Origin: Opitutaceae bacterium | Lineage (GTDB): Bacteria; Verrucomicrobiota; Verrucomicrobiia; Opitutales; Opitutaceae | NCBI GenBank assembly: GCA_014879845.1 | Contig: JACSRI010000104.1 | Location: 1-50,986, forward strand | Reading direction: 5' to 3' | DNA: 50,986 nt | In this document: positions 43,981 through 50,986 of the stretch, one piece after another | Layout of the letters: every line of letters begins with the position of its first letter | How positions within the stretch are numbered: the first letter of the stretch is position 1 | Notes under the pieces: model-generated | What the model saw: only the letters and a program-made list of their open reading frames with translations | What the model was told of the DNA's origin: nothing | Database searches by the model: none | Made by a program: the position numbers and the translations under genes

Positions 43981-45603
43981 ATGAACGTCCTCTTCGCCAA
44001 CTACGGCGATTTTGCCACCAATAGTACGAGCCATATCGCCGGCTTCGCCAATGCGCTGGCGCAGGCGGGGCATGCGTGCGTGTTCGCGGTGCCGTGGGGA
44101 GTGGACACGGTGCGTCTCGTGCCGGAGGTGAAGTTCCGTGCGGCGGCATTTCACGAGTGCCTCAACGGCACCTCGCCGTTTCCCAACGGGCAGCCGGCCG
44201 ACGTGCTCCACGCCTGGACGCCGCGCGAACTCGTGCGCGAGTTCGCCGTGCGTTATTGCGCGGCGCACAAGGCGCGCCTCGTCGTCCACCTCGAGGACAA
44301 CGAGGACTATCTGTTCGCGGCGGGCACGGGCCTGCCCCTCGACGACCTGCTCGGGCTCGACGAGGACGTGATCCGGCAGCGACTCGCGCCCGGGCTCTCG
44401 CATCCGCGGCGGGCGCGGCTGTTCCTGCGCGCGGCCGACGCGGTGTCGACGATCGTGCCGACGCTGCGTTCGTTCGTGCCGCCCGGCGTGCCGACGCTCG
44501 ACCTGCCGCCCGGGGTCGATTTCGGCCTCTTCCATCCGATGGCGCGCGTTGAAGGCCACCGCCGATCGCTCGGGCTGCGCGACGGCGAGCGGTGCATCGT
44601 CTATACCGGTTCGACGTCCTTCGCCAACGCCAGCGAGACGCGCGATCTCTACGAAGCTGTCGGCCTGCTCAACCGCCGCGGCGTCCCCACGCGGCTGATC
44701 CGCACCGGCGCCGACTCGCCAGCATTCGCCGAATCAATACCGCACGAGATACGCGAGCACATCGTGCATCTCGGCTTCATCCCGCGCGTGGAGTTGCCCG
44801 CGCTGCTCGCCGAGGCCGACGTGCTCGTGCAGCCGGGCCGCCCGGGCGCGTTCAACAACTTCCGGCTTCCTTCGAAGGTCCCGGAGTTTCTCGCGGTCGG
44901 GCGCCCTGTGATCGTGCCGGCAAGCAACATCGGACTTGAGCTGGTCGATGAGCGCGAGGCTGTCGTGCTCGACGAGGCCACGCCCGTGCATATCGCCGAC
45001 GCCTGCGCACGCATCATGCACGACCGCGCCCTCGGCGAGCGCCTCGCCGAAAACGCCGCGGCCTTCGCCCGCCAGCGTTTCGACGGCGCGCAGATCAGCC
45101 GTCGCCTGGCCGACCTCTATCGCTCGGTCTGCAGTCGTCCTCCGCGCGAGCATTCGGCGGCGACCCTGCGCGGCGACGAGACCGAACTTTCCCTCGGGAT
45201 GCGCAGCCTCGCCGCCGCGACGCGCTCGCGTCCGGATTGGGCCGATACGGCCGACCTGGCTGAGCTGCTGCTGCCGCTGGTGCACCACCTCGACCGCCCC
45301 TCGGGTCAGCGGGCCGACCTCCGCCGCGTCGAGGCCGAGCGCGACGAATGGCACGACCACTTCGAGAACGCACGCGAGCATGCCTCGAACCTCGAGCTAC
45401 GTATCAGCGAACTGGTGGCGGACCTCGAGGCCCTGAAACTCCAGCGCGCGGTCGAGATCGATCAGCTTCGCCAGGCGGTCGCCCAGCGCGAGGAGAAGAT
45501 CGACCGCATGAGCGCGACCTTTTCCTGGAAACTCACCATGCCGCTGCGCGCCGCGCGGCGCGTGCTCGGGCCGAAACGACGTCGGTCCGGCGACGGCGCG
45601 TGA
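43981..45603 (+). CDS. Glycosyltransferase family 4 with C-terminal coiled coil
   Basis: A 540-residue protein. The GT4 core runs from NVLFANYGDFATNSTSHIAG to about residue 385, with RCIVYTGSTSFANASETRDL, HIVHLGFIPRVELPALLAEA and FRLPSKVPEFLAVGRPVIVP as donor-half motifs. After an acid-rich linker, residues about 435-515 predict a coiled coil (RVEAERDEWHDHFENAREHA and a heptad-like LRQAVAQREEKIDRM). The end carries SWKLTMPLRAARRV, a short C-terminal motif found on many surface-polysaccharide glycosyltransferases. It ends six bases from the convergent minus-strand gene, leaving no room for a terminator. Confidence 0.9.
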   Translation: MNVLFANYGDFATNSTSHIAGFANALAQAGHACVFAVPWGVDTVRLVPEVKFRAAAFHECLNGTSPFPNGQPADVLHAWTPRELVREFAVRYCAAHKARLVVHLEDNEDYLFAAGTGLPLDDLLGLDEDVIRQRLAPGLSHPRRARLFLRAADAVSTIVPTLRSFVPPGVPTLDLPPGVDFGLFHPMARVEGHRRSLGLRDGERCIVYTGSTSFANASETRDLYEAVGLLNRRGVPTRLIRTGADSPAFAESIPHEIREHIVHLGFIPRVELPALLAEADVLVQPGRPGAFNNFRLPSKVPEFLAVGRPVIVPASNIGLELVDEREAVVLDEATPVHIADACARIMHDRALGERLAENAAAFARQRFDGAQISRRLADLYRSVCSRPPREHSAATLRGDETELSLGMRSLAAATRSRPDWADTADLAELLLPLVHHLDRPSGQRADLRRVEAERDEWHDHFENAREHASNLELRISELVADLEALKLQRAVEIDQLRQAVAQREEKIDRMSATFSWKLTMPLRAARRVLGPKRRRSGDGA

Positions 45604-45609
45604 CGGTCC

Positions 45610-48600
45610 TCACGCCGGTGCGGCGTCCGCAGCGTTCCATCTCCGGAGCCGGACCACAGAGTCGACGCCACCGGCCCAGAGTTCGAACGATCCGGCGCAT
45701 GCACGCACACGCACGCTGAAGCCGCTCGCGCCGGCTGTGGCGATCGCCGGAAACGCCGCAGCCACATCGGGTCGCGCGCATCCCATCACCCCACGCCAGA
45801 CGTGCCCCGAGTCGGCCCGCACAAAGACCTGCGTGATCGGCCGGCTTTCACGGTGCACGCACCAGCCGCGAATCTCGACGAGCGGGACCCGTTCCTCCCA
45901 GAGGACGGGCTCGTCGATGCAACAAAGGATCTGGTCCGCAGTTTCGACTCCGGTCGGCAGCGGCGTTGCACCGCCGGGGGCAATACTCTCGTCGCCGTCG
46001 AGCCGGCGCCACGCCTCCGACCAGCACCAGGAGACGCCACCACGCCTGAACGCCTCGACGGCCGCCCGCACGGCGATCGCCGGCGATCCCGAGGCGCCAT
46101 CCGGTTCGCAGACGCGGTAGCCCGTGACCGCTACCCCGGCTGCCTGCGCCGTGCTCACACCGAGGGGCCACGCGAGCGTCGGAATATCCGGTGTGACCAG
46201 CGATGAGTCTCCGTCGTACGTCACCACGACGTCCGCCTGGAGCCGCCGAGCCGCCGTGACGGCCGGACCACTTACGATGCGTCGAGGGCCCGTCCCGGGC
46301 GCGAGCGGCGCGCCGTCGCGATCCACGAGACACCACAACTCGGCGCGACCGCGCGCGACGCCGCTCGATTCCGACGTTGCCTCGAGTGCCTGATACGCCT
46401 CGGGGCCGGTCACGACGATCAAGCGCTCCGGCTGGCCGCCGGCTGGCGGCGACGCGAATGCCTCCACGAGGCGCGCGACGATCCCGGGCGCCTCGTCGGC
46501 TGGCGCCGATGTGAGATCGATAAGGACACGACATGGGCCGGCCGGGCGTGCATCCTCCGCCACGCCGACCCCGCCGACTCGCTCCCACGCGAGCCGCTCC
46601 ATCCAGTCGCGCCCGAGCACCACGGCCATCGTCCGCCACCGCGCAAAGAACCGATGCCGGTTCTCGGGCTCGGCGAGCTTGCGTCCCGGCGTGGCGGAGA
46701 TCTGGTGATCGACCACGCTGTGGTTCGCGACGAGGCTCGGCCAACCCTGGAACCGGGCGCGCAGGCAGAGATCGACGTCCTCAAAACCATTGAGGAACTG
46801 TGAGTCGAACCCGCCGAGCGCCAGGAAGCGCGCGCGGTCGACGAGCGCGCACGCGAACGTGACGGCGGGAAACTCCCGCTCCGGCACACGTTGCAGCCAT
46901 GCGAGGTCCGCCTCGAAGTGATCCGGGTGCCCGGCCGCGTCGAACACGATTCCGGCGTGATCGAGTCGGCCGTCGTGCGCCGCACACTGGATGTTGCCGA
47001 CGGCAAAGAACCTCTCCCGGCGTCGCGCCGCGGCCAGCATCGGCTCGAGCCAGCCCACGCGGAAGGCCAGGTCATGATTGAGCAGGACCAGCCACGTCCC
47101 CGTCGCGATGCGGACCGCGTGGTTGACTGCAGCGCCGTATCCACGATTGGTGGCGTGGCGCACGATGCGCAACCCAGCGGCCGCGCCCTCTCCGCGCTCG
47201 AGCCACGCCCGCGTGCCATCACCGCTCGCGTCGTCGACCACGATGATCTCGGCGTCGAGCCCGCCAGGCAGCGTCTCGCGCAAGGTGCGCAGGCAGACCT
47301 GGAGGAGATCGAGCCGGTTGTAGGTGGGGATGACGAACGAGAGCCGTCCCGCGACCGCCGATGCGGCCGGCATGCCTTCGTCCGTCGCGTCGCCCCCGAA
47401 TGGCTCGAGCACCGCCCAGCGGGTGCAGGCCAGGCGGGCCCAGAACTCGGCGGCGAAGTCGCTCCAGCGCTTGACCGAACGCGCGCGACACTCGGCCGCG
47501 AGGCGTTCGCGCAGGGCCCGATCGTCCATGAGGCGCAGCAGCGCGGCCTGAAACGTGTCGGGCTGAAGCAGGTCGGCCGTCACGCAGCCGCCACCGGCCG
47601 CCAACTCGCGCATCACGCCGTCGTCGTGACAGAGGCAGGGCCGACCATGCCACACGCTTTCCATGATGGGCAGGCCGAAGCCTTCGATCTCCGAAGCGTA
47701 GACCGTGAACGCGCAGTCGCGGTAGAATTGTCGCAGTTGCTCGTCCGTCGCGTTTTCGACCCAGGTGATCTCCGGATGGGCGCGGCAGGCCTCCTCGACA
47801 AACCGCGCGATCTCGCTCGACCACCAAAGGCGCCCGCCGACGAGCACGAGGCGCCACACCGGCTGCTGCGCACGGGCCCTCGCGGCGACGAAGGCCTCGA
47901 TCAGGCGCCGGTAGCCTTTGCGCGGCTCGAGCGTCGACACCATCAGGATGAACGGCGCGGCGTCGGCCGCGACCACCGCTGCGGTTCCGGGTCGCTCCCC
48001 CGGCAGACCACCGGGGAGCAGGCACGCAGCCGCGCGTCCCGATAGCCGCTCGGCCTCCCAGAAGGCACGCAGCGCCGCGGCCGACGCGCGGGAGTTGGCG
48101 ACCGACACGTCGACGCGGCTGAGCCCGCGCATGTAGTCGGCGTGGCCCTCGCGGTAGGCGGGATCGGGCACGAGGTCCGGTCGCACGAGCGGGATGGCAT
48201 CGTGGAAGATCGAGGCGGTGCGCAGGCGCAGCCGCGCGGCACACTCGAGGATCGGCCAGAGATCCGGGCGATGCCGGATCTCCGGCAGGAGAATCCAGCC
48301 CGGGCGCGCGACCCGCTCGTCGAACGCGCCGCACCCCAGCCACGGCTCGAGCAGGACGGGAGCGCCCTCGGTCGACTCCGGATGTCCGACGGGCTGAGCC
48401 GGCCCTTGGAAGGCGCCCAGTTGGCGAAACTCCGCCGGCGTAGGGAAGCGAAAGGCCTGTGCCTCGCGCTCCCAGACGACGAATACGACGTCGAGGTAGG
48501 CCTGCCACTCGGCGGCGAGGCGGCGCGTGACACGCACGCACCCGGAGTTGGACGGATCGCGCGTGGCGTTGGTCACGTCCATCAACACGGCCATGCGGCG

Positions 48601-49728
48601 GGCGCGCGCCGGCGATGCTGCCCGTTCGCGTCGCACGAGGGTCCCGAACAATTCGAGGTAGCGCGCCGCGATCGCCGCCCATGTCCGCTTGCGCGTGGCG
48701 CCCCAGGCGCGGAAGACCGTGCCATCGCAAATCTCCGCCGGAGCGGTGCCGTCGAGGAGCGCGCGGACCTTGCCCGCCATCTCCGCCAGGTCGGCGCAGA
48801 GCAACCACGGGTGAGCGACGACCTCGCGGTGTGCCCCGATATCGAATACGAGGCACGGCTTGCCCAGCACCTGGGCCTCGGCCAGGGGGAGGTTGAATCC
48901 CTCCCAGCGGGAAAAGCACACCACGACCTCGCATCCGCGCACCAGCCCGGCCAGTTCCGCGTCGGACGGTCGACCGAGCGCCACCACTCCGGAGTTTCGC
49001 GCGATGCTCGCCGCCAGTTCGCCGGCCTGGGCGAGCACGCCGATCGACGCGGTCGGCCCGGAGTCGCGCAGGATCTGCTCGAGGGCGAAGACCAACTCGG
49101 ACTGTTTATACGTGCCCGGTTCGAACCGCCCGGCACTCAGCACGCGCACCGCCGACGGGCGCTCGCTGGACGCACCGGCCGCGATGTGGTCCACGCCGTT
49201 GGGGATCACCTCCAGAGGTTGATCCAGGCGGATCAGCGCGGCGGTTTGCGTATCGCGGACAAAGCGGCTGACCGCGACCACCGCCGAGGCGGCCGGGAGG
49301 AACACGCGCCGGAGTTCCTCGAGCAGGGAAAGCGAACGCCAGCCGATCTCGGGGAGTCCGTCGGTGGGGATGACTCCGTGATCCTGATACACCACGCGGC
49401 ATCCCCGCGACTCGAACAGCGGGATCGCCGACAGGAACGGCCAGCCGGCGGTCAGCACGACGTCCGGCCCGTTTTCGCCGCCGAAGTGCTCCTCCCAGTG
49501 GTCGGCGAGCCAGGCGGTGGTCTCGACATCGGCCTCGATCGTCGTATCGGGCCTCGGGACCCGAATCACCCGGGGGGCGGGCCGATCGCCAAGCGGCCAC
49601 GGATCGAGGTCCATCCCCGCCAGCGTCACCGCATGCCCGCGTCCGAGGAAGTCACGAGCGAGCGCGAGGAGCACTCGGTCGACGCCGAAGCGGGCAATAA
49701 ATCGTTCGTGGCAGATCAGGATCTTCAC
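45610..49728 (-). CDS. Giant multidomain glycosyltransferase (GT4-GT4-GT2 plus C-terminal domain)
   Basis: A 1372-residue protein on the minus strand. Domain 1 (about 1-370) is GT4: ILICHERFIARFGVDRVL, LEVIPNGVDHI, VVCFSRWEGFNLPLAEAQVL. Domain 2 (about 378-790) is a second GT4: MAVLMDVTNATRDPSNSGCV, ASIFHDAIPLVRPDLVP, FILMVSTLEPRKGYRRLIEA, EIEGFGLPIMESVWHGRP. Domain 3 (about 790-1060) is GT2: LSFVIPTYNRLDLLQVC, IIVVDDASGDGTRAWL, NRGYGAAVNHAVRIATG, LNHDLAFRVGWLEPML, GFEDVDLCLRARFQG. Then a linker and, from about 1280, a small domain (EIRGWCVHRESRPITQVFVR, RPDVAAAFP, GASGFSVRVRA). Several sugars could be added by one chain. Start ATG 49728 fits the first strand. It is divergent from the partial gene at 49958 and convergent with the gene before it. 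Confidence 0.92.
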   Translation of the reverse strand: MKILICHERFIARFGVDRVLLALARDFLGRGHAVTLAGMDLDPWPLGDRPAPRVIRVPRPDTTIEADVETTAWLADHWEEHFGGENGPDVVLTAGWPFLSAIPLFESRGCRVVYQDHGVIPTDGLPEIGWRSLSLLEELRRVFLPAASAVVAVSRFVRDTQTAALIRLDQPLEVIPNGVDHIAAGASSERPSAVRVLSAGRFEPGTYKQSELVFALEQILRDSGPTASIGVLAQAGELAASIARNSGVVALGRPSDAELAGLVRGCEVVVCFSRWEGFNLPLAEAQVLGKPCLVFDIGAHREVVAHPWLLCADLAEMAGKVRALLDGTAPAEICDGTVFRAWGATRKRTWAAIAARYLELFGTLVRRERAASPARARRMAVLMDVTNATRDPSNSGCVRVTRRLAAEWQAYLDVVFVVWEREAQAFRFPTPAEFRQLGAFQGPAQPVGHPESTEGAPVLLEPWLGCGAFDERVARPGWILLPEIRHRPDLWPILECAARLRLRTASIFHDAIPLVRPDLVPDPAYREGHADYMRGLSRVDVSVANSRASAAALRAFWEAERLSGRAAACLLPGGLPGERPGTAAVVAADAAPFILMVSTLEPRKGYRRLIEAFVAARARAQQPVWRLVLVGGRLWWSSEIARFVEEACRAHPEITWVENATDEQLRQFYRDCAFTVYASEIEGFGLPIMESVWHGRPCLCHDDGVMRELAAGGGCVTADLLQPDTFQAALLRLMDDRALRERLAAECRARSVKRWSDFAAEFWARLACTRWAVLEPFGGDATDEGMPAASAVAGRLSFVIPTYNRLDLLQVCLRTLRETLPGGLDAEIIVVDDASGDGTRAWLERGEGAAAGLRIVRHATNRGYGAAVNHAVRIATGTWLVLLNHDLAFRVGWLEPMLAAARRRERFFAVGNIQCAAHDGRLDHAGIVFDAAGHPDHFEADLAWLQRVPEREFPAVTFACALVDRARFLALGGFDSQFLNGFEDVDLCLRARFQGWPSLVANHSVVDHQISATPGRKLAEPENRHRFFARWRTMAVVLGRDWMERLAWERVGGVGVAEDARPAGPCRVLIDLTSAPADEAPGIVARLVEAFASPPAGGQPERLIVVTGPEAYQALEATSESSGVARGRAELWCLVDRDGAPLAPGTGPRRIVSGPAVTAARRLQADVVVTYDGDSSLVTPDIPTLAWPLGVSTAQAAGVAVTGYRVCEPDGASGSPAIAVRAAVEAFRRGGVSWCWSEAWRRLDGDESIAPGGATPLPTGVETADQILCCIDEPVLWEERVPLVEIRGWCVHRESRPITQVFVRADSGHVWRGVMGCARPDVAAAFPAIATAGASGFSVRVRACAGSFELWAGGVDSVVRLRRWNAADAAPA

Positions 49729-49957
49729 ACAAGGCGCCTGGGCGGCGGAAACCTGCTAGGATTGGCGTTTTCCGGGGCCCGGCAAGGCGTTCCCGTGATC
49801 GGCGGGTGTTCCCTCGGGGCGGCCGCGGGCAGGCACGCTTTGATCGCGACCAGGATCCGGACCGGGGCGCCTCCCGACCGACGGGCGGGCAAGCAGGTTA
49901 CGACGGGGTTCGCCCTTGCATCTGTCCCGGGCGGACCGCGAGGCTAAGCGGGTCTCT
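49729..49957. promoter_or_regulatory. Divergent intergenic region
   Basis: These 229 bases separate the start codons of two divergently transcribed glycosyltransferase genes, so promoters for both should lie here. I cannot point to convincing -35/-10 boxes, and no hairpin or repeat stands out. The call rests on gene orientation only. Confidence 0.45.
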
Positions 49958-50986
49958 GTGGCAGCAAAACGCACCTGCATCGTCACCCCCGACCTGGCCG
50001 GCCCCACGCGCAACGGCGGGATCGGCACGCATTGCCTGTATCTTGCACGCCTCATGGCGAGGCGTGGGATGGCGGTCACCGTCGTGCACACCGCCCACGC
50101 CGAGTCCGGCGAGGCCGAAACGTGGAAGCGACTCTACCGCGAGACCCACGGCGTCGATCTCGTCATGCTCGACGAGTTGCCCGAGGCGGACGGTGTCTCA
50201 ATCCTGCCGCTGACCGCGCGCCACACCATCGCCCACCGCGTCGATCGCTGGCTGCGCGCGCAGGTGCCGGCGTTTGACGAGGTACATTTTCAGGACTGGC
50301 AGGGCAACGGCGCCATCGCCGTGCGCGCCAAGCGCTGCGGGGCGGCTCATGCCGCGACGCGACTGGTCGTCACCGTGCACGGGCCGTCCGAGTGGATCCG
50401 CGAGGGCATGCAGGAGTTTCCGGCCGCCGGACGCGAGGGGTTGATCGAGGATGCACTGGAACGGTCGGCGATCGCGGATGCCGATCTACTGATTTGCCCC
50501 AGTCGGGCGATCCGCTCGTGGTTGAGCACGCAGGGTTGGCCGGTGCCGGCGGACACGCGCGTCCTTCCGATTCTCTTTGAGGTTCCCGGGACGCCCGTCG
50601 TCCCTCGCGCCGTCGCTCCCGGCGGACTCGAGGAACTGATCTTCTTCGGTCGTCTCGAGACTCGCAAGGGTCTGGAGGTGTTTCTCGCGGCACTCGAAAT
50701 ACTCGCCACCCGCAGCGACCCGGTCGAAACCCAAGCGAAGCCGGTCCGCGTGCACTTCGTGGGCAAGCCGCACATCACGCGGCTCGGGCCAGCCGAGGCC
50801 GCGATCGAGCAGGCGCGCAGCGTGTGCGGCGGCCGCTTCTCCTTCGAGATTCATCCCTCCCTCGACCACGCGGGCGCGTTGGCGTTTCTTCGAGAACATT
50901 CGCACGCACTGGCCGTGATGCCCTCGTTGGCGGACAACCTGCCCTACACCGTGATCGAATGCCTCGCCCTCGGCCAGCCGCTGCTC
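49958..50986 (+). CDS. Glycosyltransferase family 4 (3' truncated by window end)
   Basis: The first 343 codons of a GT4 enzyme that runs past the window. It begins VAAKRTCIVTPDLAGPTRNG and GGIGTHCLYLARLMARRGM, the Gly-rich acceptor loop of GT4. VHFQDWQGNGAIAVRAKRCG and VVTVHGPSEWIREGMQEF follow, then the donor half: EELIFFGRLETRKGLEVFLA, VRVHFVGKPHITRLG, and MPSLADNLPYTVIECLALGQ at the truncation, which contains the E-x7-E region. GTG 49958 is the chosen start because it precedes the first strand closely; a TTG at 49916 is also in frame. No stop is seen to the last base. Confidence 0.85.
   Translation, partial: MAAKRTCIVTPDLAGPTRNGGIGTHCLYLARLMARRGMAVTVVHTAHAESGEAETWKRLYRETHGVDLVMLDELPEADGVSILPLTARHTIAHRVDRWLRAQVPAFDEVHFQDWQGNGAIAVRAKRCGAAHAATRLVVTVHGPSEWIREGMQEFPAAGREGLIEDALERSAIADADLLICPSRAIRSWLSTQGWPVPADTRVLPILFEVPGTPVVPRAVAPGGLEELIFFGRLETRKGLEVFLAALEILATRSDPVETQAKPVRVHFVGKPHITRLGPAEAAIEQARSVCGGRFSFEIHPSLDHAGALAFLREHSHALAVMPSLADNLPYTVIECLALGQPLL

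Noticed and set aside
45737-46744. Several overlapping frames near the 3' end of the giant glycosyltransferase gene
   Set aside because: Arg/Pro-rich shadows in alternate frames.
48142-49947. 601-codon plus-strand frame opposite the giant glycosyltransferase
   Set aside because: No family motifs; the minus strand encodes clear GT4 and GT2 domains.
1-50986. CRISPR arrays, tRNA or rRNA genes, transposase genes
   Set aside because: Looked for regularly spaced repeats, tRNA-like cloverleaf ends and DDE transposase motifs; none seen by eye.

Overview
The window is a surface-polysaccharide locus from a GC-rich Gram-negative bacterium. The best guess is Verrucomicrobiota, order Opitutales. This rests on a secreted protein at 41629-43785 that joins an Ig-like domain to two copies of a repeat running LVNLSARAR...GFVI, a style I associate with Opitutaceae, on the scarcity of Shine-Dalgarno sequences, and on interspersed CCACAGAGGACACAGAG-type repeats. 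No 16S or other phylogenetic marker is present, so the assignment is an inference. No RNA genes, insertion sequences or CRISPR arrays were seen.

Layout. (1) 1-2953: the end of an FtsX-type ABC permease and its HlyD-type adaptor, an efflux operon unrelated to polysaccharide, with repeat elements in the gaps. (2) 3192-7552: a nucleotidyltransferase/GHMP-kinase fusion, gmd and fcl (GDP-L-fucose supply) and an O-antigen ABC permease (wzm). (3) 7549-20869: a tightly coupled block, visibly lower in GC and rich in GTG starts. It encodes a polytopic membrane protein, a Gfo/Idh/MocA dehydrogenase, ATP-grasp, HAD, two DegT aminotransferases, four methyltransferases (plus a possible remnant of a fifth), a CgeB-like glycosyltransferase, a Wzx flippase and an SDR. 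(4) 20882-33500: a probable DXD glycosyltransferase, Wzy-like polymerase, two GT4 enzymes, TylF methyltransferase, PglC-type phosphoglycosyltransferase, aldo/keto reductase, a split transketolase, a WbpM/PglF-type 4,6-dehydratase and a Wzz-like chain-length protein. (5) 33504-45603: a membrane protein with duplicated beta modules, Wzt with a C-terminal substrate-binding domain, methyltransferase, kinase-like protein, GT2-GT4 fusion, a secreted metallo-beta-lactamase/Ig protein and a GT4 with coiled coil. (6) 45610-49728 on the minus strand: a 1372-residue protein with three glycosyltransferase domains. (7) 49958 to the end: a divergently transcribed partial GT4.

The genes imply two export logics in one locus. 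One is Wzx/Wzy: PglC-like initiation, WbpM-type sugar, flippase, polymerase, Wzz. The other is ABC-dependent: Wzm, Wzt, and a methyltransferase-kinase pair that may cap chains. The two halves of the ABC transporter lie about 27 kb apart, on either side of the Wzx/Wzy block. The most notable features are this nested arrangement, a recurring uncharacterised beta-rich module shared by three neighbouring proteins, the nucleotidyltransferase-GHMP fusion, an in-frame repeat-like insert in the WbpM-type gene, and the sugar-tailoring cassettes (ATP-grasp/HAD/methyltransferase and split transketolase/AKR).
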